Positions 53,401 to 61,019 of a DNA stretch of 64,000 bases are shown piece after piece. Numbering within the stretch: the first letter of the stretch is position 1; each line of letters opens with the position of its first letter. This DNA is from Trichomonas tenax (lineage: Eukaryota; Parabasalia; Trichomonadida; Trichomonadidae), in NCBI GenBank assembly GCA_023091735.1, contig JALKBU010000042.1:1-64000 (forward strand). Direction: 5' to 3'. The position numbers and the translations under genes were made by a program. Below the pieces are notes generated by a model that searched no databases, was not told the DNA's origin, and was given only the letters and a program-made list of their open reading frames with translations.

Positions 53401-53568
53401 AAAGTTTTTTGCGCCAGATACAATATCAGATGGTTCAAATAATCGAGGAGCTGTGAGATTTGAGCGCCCCAAAGTACTTCCAATGTGAACTTTCCTTGTA
53501 TTGTAAATACTCATCTCTGGATCATCGTCGTCGTATTTCGATTTACGACGATTTGGATTCAAACTCAT
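41497..53568 (-). CDS. Divergent axonemal-type dynein heavy chain
   Basis: One uninterrupted 4023-residue ORF. Residues 1-1350 are the tail and linker (EYWGSVREYVQSPTFSTAMR leads into AAA1). AAA1 P-loop: GSAGSGKSALVRQL (about 1405). AAA2: GSPHSGKTSVLN (about 1705). AAA3: GDVASGKSSFVQLL (about 2085), with Walker B-like LLFEDVDD. AAA4: GQHGCGRFLLSRIAA (about 2408). A coiled-coil stalk with a microtubule-binding tip spans about 2620-2940. AAA5/6 and the C-terminal domain end in PPREWLFAGTVMCTRVPEQF, the family's usual finish. AAA1 is odd: the P-loop is not the near-invariant GPAGTGKTE, and the Walker B region, normally GAWACFDEFNRI, reads GSWLHIADADML. Length suits a single-headed or outer-arm axonemal chain; the subtype is not assignable. 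Confidence 0.9.
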   Translation of the reverse strand: MSLNPNRRKSKYDDDDPEMSIYNTRKVHIGSTLGRSNLTAPRLFEPSDIVSGAKNFDTSTSRSQQNTRITTLQNPALLAFRNRAAKNQNREVTTQVHLSTKMPPQHNASLLFPKQMSLKIPTSSALEELRAQEKAEKEALVFDDDPIAYFSKRKDGRGHRFIFMIHTTQPNSPDYDPYTLQKVPTIPEEVDNYFTMSASGITHVQKNGDTDNMTLDQWSYETSIFGVVKKMRIFSLYFYWKPFLIWKNFMMAHRFSHKLQAVKLHPFFYDASFFAEKTALYLMRTKSETMVRQNLLCFVQSKKYSLNEFEDLMRKNLDQLKSEYSNYISVIIDRIIELYRNISDPLNVQVDDNEFTDIHNRNPNLDKLKLLEKKKARLRLERTIKVNNEIVKLSSFIRVIDYIHMETLCKVCIESFKEANENVSNVHAAIFQVDVYFAEDSSVKLKPTLEALVKTVSTSLQDAEKTLNNLPRLVSSNKLIPFIREGGFDISKFYEQGCTLSQILSGVASLEPIEKHIIEIISESYRQSLQSSQNFSEYYPIYKLGKEWNPRKYLVTRKGEPYKGPISALERMDNEDKFLINNEDEPVVDLALVANDINYFKAQSALIATMRTGLVKLALYVDSKELKKELEPIPEKALSDLIKLLRDLSQMKIDMILNAIGFYNREMKSDPRTLEQFVDYCLILTRSMSVVQQIQTEISFVDSVYDLFDNFGVEHDRNPLPAAFASFKIDENGRNLVKENVKDPFVKQLKENVHKLEKIIGHLFEKATTIPIALKDVDIESKLEESHKLKSQVVDLEPQIKMLVGYQEAINVQLNDFSAYKNVLAATDFTISLYQIAKDWTYLSEIITKTHFANIQIDKFRNSVQNLQSTAKYLQENSRGNYPLLLELSSKIQDVLRFIDEVEQLSKGNMQTRHWNSLFDECGRGNSYRPDITLGELISLGILDDYDRIKRITETSRGESDLESKFQNMNSYWAKVQLPLQESQSKNDDNVLIADVSGLIAEINDTIITLQKMLMLPYVGGVREQVQTLSVNLENIVNILDQWTRFQSNWVLLLNLFSSEEARAILPHQANRFAAVQRKWVSMARHTSKDSRLFAVASFPSLLESLKENNQSIESILVALGKYLDNKRNAIPRLFFLSNKDVLTLVSTNSYSDFCEALSKLFMNVINIIVPHGGSDDIVQGGYARGQSKIKINGLLNADSDEFIFPHPIQCSGGIEVWLPAVFESMRKSVVTGISHALESLQSLPFSNWVLSFTSYTAVQALHVYICQKIDDCFAKLDDDQKVFQVLEAEIVDKIKELSASLLGETVPLNYRKLSIIISVLQSFKLMVVYLGEKLPNTSHLLNWNQFVHLNFNQNNSQFTVTIDRTKFEHGLEYWGSVREYVQSPTFSTAMRTITASMVNKEINVITGSAGSGKSALVRQLAMQFGKFLFAQRQFPDLNEFFFSRILIGAASSGSWLHIADADMLSHTNSSYLFDNLRSLISAQQAGNPRITISSRLVDLDKNTKVFLTADTEFSNNEKVPAQLKALCRCVALRKPAYTTFAEIRLSALGVLVPKDIAASLCSFMFMATTMFKERLIKQLIQPHLFAIFDEIEKRKSSQFHTNQVLFVACFAYYHFEDLLDASQKKVLAEILYNSFRIGDNAKDIIQQINDLMKSETETQFRAIAKEEVKKLGDKVPSEYLINQAWNLYNMFCSYDTVIIAGSPHSGKTSVLNLYINIMNNEQMRGTSHLPVTSATLYFGADKWQRVFGTIVNDITLGQMWNYGQIHSTMHRLHTKKNYMKILRLDGTLTSEFAQYCSQLIGPQDSHMVQLNSLEGYRLSSKFKIVIETDSLSDLTPSLLSKTRLLVMRNIQSDAEVVLKSPICRILHPTLPFSRALEKTNAQLSESDIQALRSAFCEVAPKFVDKISHTKNFAYFLESDNNMENGEIIISDIIPQNAASMLFHMVDKSKIECSDIKQVTDLTAIAFFNAYSGIVHTSMLSHLDSWSRQTFNIDTPIDWSSFDIPDDFMKIFPKPSLQSMRYYKGKLIAIDTEQLRSPPMVVPGYDKTSLQSTDTVIVTTSQSLPQLFTANCLRDNNDHIMIIGDVASGKSSFVQLLYKNDDNNIIIPVPHSTLDQDSFIKFISSHTFAIAPLTHTVLNQKRYILLFEDVDDYEPHILELIRVLIHERSLDNFSPSDFKITERLDVNNFSIVVTVTDPRKLPLRFISLFMQIQMTPILPATASEIARKALEFVGFPEPMAKSLTQLTIQAISQNRIKSIAGDTMQVLAPFWLMENKTHPAELGNLLASQIINTVFTDYAIPQLQGELESLMSNKTDLQFPAIQDIIKGSHILAIDVKRFDGKKNPIINCNITRVEDTMKELMFHLSVFNSNSSQKIYIQFIANVIKTYQLIHNILAVPGSNLVIKGQHGCGRFLLSRIAANNLECDFVSLGQQTPEEELDEAEQKKQFDQLMHDVISNAVLYQKVTVIFARYKHSNEQQLHQVMMLATQGDFYNFFNEDGIDNLYTRVNGAKPMTPGEKHVVYWRVKKTVRANIHMVISTEEDIPYANHSFCHLNISPPGDTFFKSLASDLLSIDQIREVVGDNLNALAEIIPSFETIAKQNMAYYHPNSIYEFIHLFANTITEDVNMARLQSQAMQASIEVFKILENDLEETKKRITELEPSVITINYSADTAQQAYTTRKDAIDARKAKLEEEFKTKTQTVKRKQERVQGKKSEYDLTYPRIETNRKVIESLTENDIETIRISATDPISALKLLLEIVCIIADMEPDYETNGKPLLMDGIFVAKLLENVTVENGIPPEKLEKIDAYFENPDFSPRDLESVSPVLRIICDWIDCIRRTAYLSKQLSEETAQLDQEENELKTMTEEMKLEGQSIKQVEEQLVEELENLNNLKKDREVLKEKFKKIELRKEKLTKFIENSNKLIERWKTHVTNEENIVSETIGDSILASFYTVFCGAMDISVRQQLMTKVAQEIKKNKILMSDGDPMKLISKRFTLSRGQDVIKRVTTFMIPALVDVVHILSTDRTPLIIDPDHIVYHLLTVVLKPKRFVVISQNILGLESILAQAVCDGKTVILLDADYLNPIVEPLLQLSQVFLDTSASREVKVGMKMATFDPRFKLILVSNVSSVSKLPEDLLSRVNLVNVTSSSVESVTQSLTNVFVEFFSPDIIPIWNEKNKRFIEHEIRIKDHENDIIEILSEYYRNYHNEELEDEFDPLGDESTFDDLVASKETLLELLKQEVTENKTDEEITQAAAPFKQFIDMCCTFWNVMTRYLPRVTSMAQFSFDGYMKAIRQVFVNEGLHSGTLTADQSTSLYNALVQMTVQFVFSSMPLKECTLFLFISGFLMRINEGKAKKKDLDAILKHFQEEIDNTIDTTNVDPINTDLIEHMKFTNVANVFYFINAFVEEIFPDYLSYFTHFQIDSIISQTSTIPSVVFAPACVDPTLMLHQFIALRSRNESFDSYSLSDDPELIKNTRKSLQMSITRGTLVLLHYSKPSRVVSNMLVDIYNQMSTTSVNTNFRLVLICSTLECLSPTMLRRSKRVNVEFYPSVKHTMLQFFHHNGASVRATTSQSAIKKLSYASALLMSLMNFRSSISPIGLSTKDRCNDTIFKDIVEWFRVVIEKNPNDIPIRNIRNQMIDYVFSNVYDEFDLMKLRDHANQIFVPETFNDGFTIARNVKDCDNWTIISDVPLTEFPNHIKKLPMRPDPEVLKMDADTSTPLMNWNYSRWVMSVFVQIAPQQSAIAASSGITKLESFQMLIPEQIPLDELSNYESISGRLLLSEITALNEMISYMKLKTQETIDYAKAFGGANCQAVLDFARGMIPDKWRHEAHISTFAHTNKFVSDLIERHTYVLKWVKEGMPNEVDVSKVNDLKSVLMCFLMKGVQAKATTISSTQLVFSLVDDKYEPQKGELVLRKLWMINGGIKGNTLSVGQKEMHKTFLPVPGLCVTVERKLPENDRAYTFPIYKDALISDLNDGFSGQTIFEAESTNLIWTATLPTDRPPREWLFAGTVMCTRVPEQFV

Positions 53569-53957
53569 CCAGATTTTTAAAAAACGTGCTAAATAATCGT
53601 TCTCACTAAAATGATGTATGATCTGTCATCTCCATTGTCAATTATCCATTTTTGCAGAATATATTTTGCTTTATTTCGAATTTTCAAAAATCACTTGAAA
53701 TAAATTTCAAAATATTCCTTCATAACTTCTACCATAACATAAACTACATGAACCTTAATAAGTTTCAGAAACGTAGAACCAATATTTTCATTATATTTAC
53801 TTTTCATAAAATATTTTCTAATTTTAACTCAATACTTTCACAAATCAATGTAATATTCAAATGTGTTTTTATCTTAACGGCATATTGATTTTGGGGAAAA
53901 AAATAAATTTCGATTTTTTTCAAGAAAACAAACTTTATTTACTAATAAACAAATACA
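53569..53957. other. Intergenic region between two minus-strand genes
   Basis: AT-rich. The plus ORF 53652-53888 is Phe/Ile/Asn-rich, as expected by chance. Nothing else seen. Confidence 0.5.
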
Positions 53958-55427
53958 TTATAACCAGTTCTGATTCCATTGGAGGAAATCGAAATCAAAT
54001 TCCTCAAGGCCGTAAGCAAGAGGTGCCCACATGAAATATCCAGAAATGACAACGACAGCATATAAAGGAAGGAAGAAACCCTTCAAAAAGGGAGATAATC
54101 TATCCATGAAAACACCAGAGTGCAAAATACCGAACATAAGCGCAATGGTGTAATGATAAATGAAAGTAACACGTGGAATCAACATGAATGGCAACAGGCA
54201 ACAAGCATAGCCAACAATGCAAAGGCTTTGAACTGAACCAATCTTATTAGTTGTCAAAACGAATGCACAGCCTGCAATAAGAATGAAGAAAACAGGCCAA
54301 TATAATAATGGAGAGCCCATATCAACAATCATTCTTTCATTGTTCGTCCAAAATAGAACATTCTTGCCTGTCAATAACGGCCATTGGTACCATTTTGATG
54401 CATAAGGATGCGACATATTTCTATCGAAATTACTTGTAAATTGATACATCAATGTTTCGAATGCTCTTAATAAAATTGATGGTGCTTCTGCACGCATAGC
54501 GAAGTTAGGACTTGTTTGATTCAAAAGCGTTCCTTTAACTAAAGGAGTAACGAAATAAGTTCCTTCAGGAATTTGATTGAACGGAATCATTTCCAAATGA
54601 ATGATTGTGAATATCATGAGACAAGAAAATACAACTATGAATATGAAACAGCACCTGAAATATGCTTGAATCAATAAACTTTTCCTTTGGCTTTTATCGG
54701 ATTTGAATACATATAAAAATTCATGTGCGAAAGCAAAAAGCATCAATCCACCAGCTGTAAATTTGATAGAACATGCACACCCTATAAATAGGGCTTCCAA
54801 CAATAATGTGATCACAGTATTTTTTCGATAATTTACAAAAAACGCGAGAATTGCTGAACAACTAAAGAAATGCAGAATGCCATCTGTCAGAATAAACCTT
54901 CCCTGTACAATCATTGATATTTCGGATGTTACCATTAATCCAACCAAAATACTTGACATGAAACTGCATCCGATTGTACGCGCAGCAACATACATTATCG
55001 CAGGGCAGAACCCTGCAAAGTAAGCTGGGCAAGTTCGTAAAGTTACGTATGAAACTGATGGAAATTGAGCATTGCGTTTAACTAAATCATCATAATTGTA
55101 TCCTTCTCTGTAATCGGTGAGATAAATATGAAGCATCATGAGAAGTCTCGCTAAAGGAGGGTGAATATCATAAAAATAACGACGATTTCTGTAACATTCG
55201 ATATAATTTCCAAAATGCACTTCATCAAATACGACATTGCGTGGGAATTGAATCTTAAACAGACGAGAAAACATTCCCATAAAGAGAAAGATTCCTAAAG
55301 CCGCAGAATCGCGAAGATCAATCCTAATTTCTTTATGAGGACGATCTTCGCATACTCTAGTGAATATATTTTTCTGATTTTTCTCCCTCTTTGGCCTCAG
55401 AGATAAATCACTAGAATCAGATACCAT
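53958..55427 (-). CDS. Protein O-mannosyltransferase (GT39) without MIR domains
   Basis: 489 residues, multi-spanning. The first lumenal loop has NVVFDEVHFGNYIECYRNRR and YFYDIHPPLARLL, the conserved DE-containing PMT catalytic motif and substrate loop. Further landmarks are ARTIGCSFMSSILVGLMVTS, GRFILTDGILHFF, and HPYASKWYQWPLL in the large loop. The enzyme transfers mannose from dolichyl-phosphate-mannose to Ser/Thr in the ER lumen. Eukaryotic PMTs are about 750 residues with three MIR repeats in loop 5; here that loop is short and the MIR repeats are absent, giving a compact, prokaryote-like architecture. The C-terminus has several more membrane segments. The start is ATG 55425-55427. Confidence 0.88.
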   Translation of the reverse strand: MVSDSSDLSLRPKREKNQKNIFTRVCEDRPHKEIRIDLRDSAALGIFLFMGMFSRLFKIQFPRNVVFDEVHFGNYIECYRNRRYFYDIHPPLARLLMMLHIYLTDYREGYNYDDLVKRNAQFPSVSYVTLRTCPAYFAGFCPAIMYVAARTIGCSFMSSILVGLMVTSEISMIVQGRFILTDGILHFFSCSAILAFFVNYRKNTVITLLLEALFIGCACSIKFTAGGLMLFAFAHEFLYVFKSDKSQRKSLLIQAYFRCCFIFIVVFSCLMIFTIIHLEMIPFNQIPEGTYFVTPLVKGTLLNQTSPNFAMRAEAPSILLRAFETLMYQFTSNFDRNMSHPYASKWYQWPLLTGKNVLFWTNNERMIVDMGSPLLYWPVFFILIAGCAFVLTTNKIGSVQSLCIVGYACCLLPFMLIPRVTFIYHYTIALMFGILHSGVFMDRLSPFLKGFFLPLYAVVVISGYFMWAPLAYGLEEFDFDFLQWNQNWL

Positions 55428-56256
55428 TTTTGATAAATAATGTCGGTATTTAAAGTTTACGTGTCAAAATTATTTATATCACTTATTTTCCAATTCTATT
55501 AATGATTCCAGCGAACAATTCTTAATGGACTAAACTTCATTTATGTGCACCTATTTGATTACAAGTATTTAATCTTTAATTTCAATTTTTGGCATCTCAA
55601 CTTGGAATTTTTTTTAACATCACCATTTTAATCATAATTATCAATGTAATTAGAATCTACATCGATAATAATACAACATAATACCGATAATTTATTGTAT
55701 TTCATATTTATATCAAGAAATCTTATTTCATATTTCCTATGAAGCAGATAAAACATTGAATATCTATTGCCAGAATATAGAGAGGTGTCGATATGTCCAT
55801 AAATGTACTTTCAAGTCAATCAGATTCCTATCGCATAAAAAGTTATTGAGGTTGCGGGACTACACCGTTCTGATTGATTTTCGGAATTCCTCCCTAATTG
55901 TTGGATAAAATATAATAAACATCTGAGCGAAATATTACTAAAAATAGCTTCATCAATGATGTTTGAACTAAATATAGGCTTAGGAATAATCAAATTACTA
56001 TCATTAACCTAAAAAAGATTTTTTTCAATTTGGATCTTATGTCTGAATCAAACAAATTTAACAGCGTGGCTTTAAGTTTTAGGATAATGTTGACTGATTT
56101 ACATTATTATAAATATAATAAAAGGAAAAAAAATGAAATTGAATATCGATTGTTCTTGGATTGTAATTTGGTATAGCTCTTATTAAATTTTGAATAGAAA
56201 CAATAAGTATAATATATTTTTATAATACACAAATAACAATAAAAAGATTAAAACTT
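55428..56256. other. Intergenic region
   Basis: AT-rich, 829 bp, no gene, repeat or RNA recognised. Confidence 0.5.
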
Positions 56257-57798
56257 CTATTCAACTAGAATTCTCTTTCTTCCTCTTTGTCTTCCGGCAA
56301 CATCAGCTTGCTTAAGATTCAGCTTGATTCTGTATATATTATAGTACTCGATAACTTCCTTGATTGTCTTAAGAGGGAGTGCTTGAGCAATTTTCTTGAA
56401 ATCTCTTGGATGCTGATAATACTTATCTAAGAAGATCTGTTTTTCTGCATCATTCCATGGATTCCTCTTCTTGTATATTTCGTGTTCTTTGACTGGATCT
56501 TCGACATATGAGTTCTCATCGTAATATAAATATGCTTCTTTCTCTTCATCATCGAGATACATAATCTGATCTTTGCCGCAGAATCTCTTTGCTGTATGAT
56601 CTGTTGGCTTGATGATAGAGAGAGCAAACTCCGGGGGCCACTCATCAATGGAAGCATGAATATCTTTGTGGTATGTGTCGAGAAGGTCATTGGACTCTTC
56701 CCACATCTTCCTTCTCTCGACATATTCATGTGAAAGTTGGCGCATTTTGAGATCATTTTTAGCGACTTTCTGGCAAAGAACATGAAGCATTGTTTCTGTA
56801 TTTGACTCCTCGTTCTGCATTTCTTCCATATACATCGGAAGCTGAGTGATATGAGTATATTTATCTGAATCAATTGGCATTTTGTTTTTAGCATGTGATT
56901 GCTTTGCAATTGCTTGACTTGTCGCAATAACAGAATCTGGAGCGTTTTGAGTATAAATGATATTATGAAAATCAAGAATCTTAACATTTTCACCACGATC
57001 CGCAAAATCAGGCATAGAAATCATTCCAAGAGTTCTTTCATCTTCAAGCAATTTCATTTTTGTTTGTAATTCTTCAATTTCAACATCAATCGCGTCAATT
57101 AATAATTGAATTTCAGAAGCAGATGGTAAAGCTGGGTACAATGTTGCTGGTTTTACTTCCGGTGGTGGAGGCGGTGGCGCTGCTACCAGTTTTGGAGCTG
57201 CAGACCTAAAAATGACTGATGGTCCAGAAGATTTAGTAGCAGGCATTGATGTCGAAGCCTGAGTGATTGTAACAGGTGCCTGGTTCATTGGGTGCTGTAA
57301 AAGTGATTTCATATCAGATATTAACGGTTTCTTTTCAGCAACGTTATATGTGCTGTGTTGAGGAACGACGATCGACTGTATTGGTTTTGGAGGCGAATTT
57401 TGGAGTAATGCCGATACCGAATTTATCGGTGGAGGGTTTTGCGGAGGATTCTGTGGTTTTGGAGGATTGATAAAAATATCAACGGATTTCGGCCTTGGTA
57501 CTGGGTTGTTGAGTAGTGTATCGACAGAAGAGATATTTACTGCCATATTTGGGATGTCGTGGGCAGGTTTTACTGGAATTATTTTTGTTGGTTCAGAAAC
57601 TTTGCGAGAAACGACTTGTGTGTGCTTGACGACAACTTTTGGGACTGATGCGGATGGAAGTGGTGGATTTAAAGCGTTAGATAACAAATTCAAATTTAAT
57701 CCATTCTCTGAAGTATTCTGTTGGGCTCCTGTGGGATTTGCAGATACAGCATTGTTCTGATGTTCTGGCTGTGCTGTATTGTTATTTTTTTCTGTCAT
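56257..57798 (-). CDS. NCoR/SMRT-like corepressor with a SANT domain
   Basis: 513 residues. The N-terminal 230 are disordered, Pro/Asn/Gln/Ser-rich (PPKPQNPPQNPPPINS). A coiled coil at about 230-255 (IDAIDVEIEELQTKMKLLED) recalls the helix before the deacetylase-activating region. A SANT domain at about 442-495 (RNPWNDAEKQIFLDKYYQHP, then RDFKKIAQALPLKTIKEVIE and YYNIYR) has the Trp spacing and the HP-x-x-F-x-x-IA signature of the first NCoR/SMRT/Snt1 SANT, which binds and activates class-I histone deacetylases. The C-terminus is basic (GRQRGRKRILVE). It ends in TAG, with a second in-phase stop two codons later. Confidence 0.78.
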   Translation of the reverse strand: MTEKNNNTAQPEHQNNAVSANPTGAQQNTSENGLNLNLLSNALNPPLPSASVPKVVVKHTQVVSRKVSEPTKIIPVKPAHDIPNMAVNISSVDTLLNNPVPRPKSVDIFINPPKPQNPPQNPPPINSVSALLQNSPPKPIQSIVVPQHSTYNVAEKKPLISDMKSLLQHPMNQAPVTITQASTSMPATKSSGPSVIFRSAAPKLVAAPPPPPPEVKPATLYPALPSASEIQLLIDAIDVEIEELQTKMKLLEDERTLGMISMPDFADRGENVKILDFHNIIYTQNAPDSVIATSQAIAKQSHAKNKMPIDSDKYTHITQLPMYMEEMQNEESNTETMLHVLCQKVAKNDLKMRQLSHEYVERRKMWEESNDLLDTYHKDIHASIDEWPPEFALSIIKPTDHTAKRFCGKDQIMYLDDEEKEAYLYYDENSYVEDPVKEHEIYKKRNPWNDAEKQIFLDKYYQHPRDFKKIAQALPLKTIKEVIEYYNIYRIKLNLKQADVAGRQRGRKRILVE

Positions 57799-59060
57799 AA
57801 TATCGCAGTCAAGGCCAAAAGAAAGTGAATAAAACTGGACAGGGTCTTAAAATCTATTGCAGGGGAGATAATCCAATTTTCATCATTTCTCAACATAAAA
57901 CAACTGTTAGAATACACAGCAGTGGTGTACTCGTTTCTGCATTGAATCCAAGTAATACATCACCCGATTTCATCTTTAATTCCTTCCTATTATCGAATTA
58001 CTTCGAAAAATGCTATTCATCGATAAGCTATAGATTGTAAATATAAAGCTCCAATATTTATGGCCAAGTCTCTTGAAATAGGTGAAGATTTATGATTTTT
58101 ATAGTAAAATATTTCTCAACATTTCAATAACTTAAATTTAACTTTGTGTTTAGAATAAGTAGGTATCAGAAAGACAATTGGCATGTTACAATTCCTTATT
58201 ATTATAGGTATCAAAAATTATTGCTCTCTCGTTGTAAGAACTGTGTTCTTTCCTGTATGAATATTTGATTCTTTTTGATCAAAATAGTATTAATTAAATG
58301 TTCAAGTATATTAAGCCAGAAACTGTGGAGAAAAAGCTACATGCGAATATAATTGTTCTGTAGAATGTTTATATGGCAATCTAAAAAGTATTAAATATCA
58401 TTTTGCTAAATATAAGTTTAATGCTTAGAACACAAAGGATAATCATGTCTCGGAACAGCGAAAATAATTCACTTAATTACAGCAGCTAATATCGCTAAGA
58501 TCCAATCCAGCCAAATTTATTCATTGTTTTCAAGCCTTAAAACGTTTTACACCATTTGTATCCTGCGGAGTGTACTTAAATGATTGATTTGCACTCAATC
58601 ATACTCAAAAAGTAAATTATTCAGTAGGAACAATGGCCCATCTCCCGGATTTATTCCCTTTCGAGCTTTGCTGTTCTCCTAGTGATATTCAATTTGGAGA
58701 AAAACAAAAATTTGGACCCAGAAACAGACAAATCGCTTGAGTTTTACGAAAATAAATGAACATACGCAATCCATAGCCCATTGAACTCAGTTTTCCGATG
58801 AAACAAAAAAAATCACAAAAAATAATGGGCTTAAAAATTAATCATATTATTGGATGGCATAACTAAAACTGTGGCTTTTATAAAATTTTTGTGTAAAAAA
58901 TCTAAATTCTGTTTAAACAATAAATGCAGCCATTAAAATACAAAGCAAAGTGATTGGTAAAGAAAAAAACGAGGTTAATTTTTTCAAATGTGTGGTGGTC
59001 AAAATGTATTTGAAAATTTGAAGTAGAACGAGGTTAAATTTTTTTTTATTTTTATTCACA
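57799..59060. other. Intergenic region between divergent genes
   Basis: 1.26 kb, no supportable gene. Just before the ABC gene the decamer ACGAGGTTAA occurs twice (about 58969 and 59028). The last bases form the initiator-like TTCACAATG. Confidence 0.5.
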
Positions 59061-59063
59061 ATG
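59054..59063 (+). promoter_or_regulatory. Initiator-like motif at the ABC transporter start
   Basis: ATTCACAATG: TCACA overlaps the approach to the ATG at 59061, so the leader would be about 3 nt. It fits TCA+1YW. Confidence 0.5.
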
Positions 59064-60839
59064 AGCTCACAGAAAGTGTACAACGCTGATGGAGAGCGCC
59101 CGAAGCCTAAGCGCAAGTTCGTCTATGCTAAAATCATGAAGTATTATGATAGAAGATGGATTTTTTGGGTTGCTCTTACGTTAACATTCATCGCTGGTTG
59201 CCTTCCGATCATTTTGAACCTCTTCATGGGTGACCTTGCGAACGTTATGACATCTTCTAACAACTATTCTAAGGAAGCCGGAAAGATTTGCATTAAATTA
59301 GCAATATATTGTATCTGTTTCTCAGTATTAATGGAGTTCAAGGATGTTATCGGTGGTTCTTCCGGTCCTTGGTTCCAATCTGATATCAGAAAGAACTTAT
59401 ACAAGAAATTAATGGCTTTGGACATCGCTTACTTCGATGCACACCAAACAGGCACTTTGTTGAACAATTTTACATCTGATTGTGCCGTTTTGAACGAAAC
59501 ATACGTTTTCAAGTCAATTACGATTTTCCAAAATGTCGTTCAAGCTGTCGCTGGCCTCATTTTGTCATTCGTTAAGTGCTGGCAGGTCTCCCTTATCGCT
59601 GTTGGTGCCATTCTCTTGTGCTGCGCTGTTTATTATATCGGTGAATACTTTGTTGGCCGTCTCTGGCACACATTCAACCAGTCTGTTAGTGACGCTTCAA
59701 CAAAGGCTGAACAGGTCATCATGGCTTTCAGAACAGTTAAGAGTTTCGATAATGAAATGCTCGAAGCTGATAAATACGAAGTTTCTATTCAGCAGATCAA
59801 CCAAGTCTACAACAAGACATCAATTCTGATTGGCACAAAGGATGGCTTCATCACAGCTATCTCACACTTCATGCTCGTTGGTGTTATCTACTTCACAACA
59901 TGGATTATTGTTCGCAGACCAAAATGGGGCGTTACAAATGGTGACCTCATGATTTTGGTTCCATGCCTCATCTTCGCAACAATCGGTATCTCACAGGCAC
60001 TTCAGCTCATTGATGATTTCAACAAGGCTGCTGTTTCCGCTGACAAGATCCTCGACATTCTTGAAGAACCGATCCAAGTCGATCAATTGAATGGCGGCGA
60101 CTTCAAGGAGCCAATCAAGGGCAAGATCGAGTTCCGCGATGTCTGCTTTAAGTACGTCACAAACCTCAACTACGCTGTTAAGGACCTTTCCTTCACAATC
60201 AACCCAGGAGAGACTGTCGCTCTTGTTGGTGAATCTGGCTGTGGTAAGTCAACAACACTTCAGCTTCTTCAGAGATTCTACGAAATCGAATCCGGTCACA
60301 TCTTCGTTGATGATGTTGATATTGCTGAGCTTTCACCACACAACCTTAGAAAGCAGATCTCTATCGTTCCACAGGCTCCAGTTCTCTTCTCCATGTCTGT
60401 CAAGGATAACATCAGATATTCTAAGATGGACGCAACAGATGAAGAAATCGCTAAGGCTGCAACAGTCGGTAATGCGCATGACTTCATCATGAAGTTGCCA
60501 GATAACTACAAGACAATCGTCGATATCACATCTCTCTCCGGTGGCCAGAAGCAGAGAGTCTGCATTTCCAGAGCTATTCTCATGGATGCTCCAATCCTTT
60601 TGCTCGATGAAGCCACAGCTGCTCTCGATACAGAGTCCGAGAAGCTCGTTCAGGAGTCATTGGAAAAGTTCAGAAAGGGCAAGACAGCCATTGTCGTTGC
60701 TCACAGACTTGCAACGGTTATTAATGCCGACAGAATCTTAGTTTTCAAGGACGGCAAAGTCATTGAGAGTGGAAAGCATGAGGAATTGCTTGCTAGGCAA
60801 GGATACTATGCAGATCTCATCAAGTTCCAGCTCCAATAA
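59061..60839 (+). CDS. ABCB-type ABC half-transporter
   Basis: 592 residues. The transmembrane domain with six helices occupies about 30-320 (WVALTLTFIAGCLPIILNLF; MEFKDVIGGSSGPWFQ; ALDIAYFDAHQTGTLLNNFT). The nucleotide-binding domain runs from about 350: Walker A GESGCGKST, Q-loop IVPQAPVLF, signature LSGGQKQRVCISRAI, Walker B ILLLDEATAALD, H-loop VAHRLATV. It should dimerise and export a lipid, peptide or drug-like substrate driven by ATP. No mitochondrial or hydrogenosomal targeting sequence is apparent; the N-terminus is basic (RPKPKRKF). Codon use is C-ending in the NBD, suggesting good expression. Confidence 0.93.
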   Translation: MSSQKVYNADGERPKPKRKFVYAKIMKYYDRRWIFWVALTLTFIAGCLPIILNLFMGDLANVMTSSNNYSKEAGKICIKLAIYCICFSVLMEFKDVIGGSSGPWFQSDIRKNLYKKLMALDIAYFDAHQTGTLLNNFTSDCAVLNETYVFKSITIFQNVVQAVAGLILSFVKCWQVSLIAVGAILLCCAVYYIGEYFVGRLWHTFNQSVSDASTKAEQVIMAFRTVKSFDNEMLEADKYEVSIQQINQVYNKTSILIGTKDGFITAISHFMLVGVIYFTTWIIVRRPKWGVTNGDLMILVPCLIFATIGISQALQLIDDFNKAAVSADKILDILEEPIQVDQLNGGDFKEPIKGKIEFRDVCFKYVTNLNYAVKDLSFTINPGETVALVGESGCGKSTTLQLLQRFYEIESGHIFVDDVDIAELSPHNLRKQISIVPQAPVLFSMSVKDNIRYSKMDATDEEIAKAATVGNAHDFIMKLPDNYKTIVDITSLSGGQKQRVCISRAILMDAPILLLDEATAALDTESEKLVQESLEKFRKGKTAIVVAHRLATVINADRILVFKDGKVIESGKHEELLARQGYYADLIKFQLQ

Positions 60840-61019
60840 GCAATATTAATGTTCTATTCTATTATTATAAAGCTTTTAATACAGTGCATATAATTTACTA
60901 GAGAATATACTGCATTTATCAAATCATTATTTTTAATTGATGTTGAATGAATGTAATATAATCTTTAAGAAATCTTTTTTTTTTTTTTTTATTAACAAAA
61001 CAAAAGAAGGGGTCACTTA

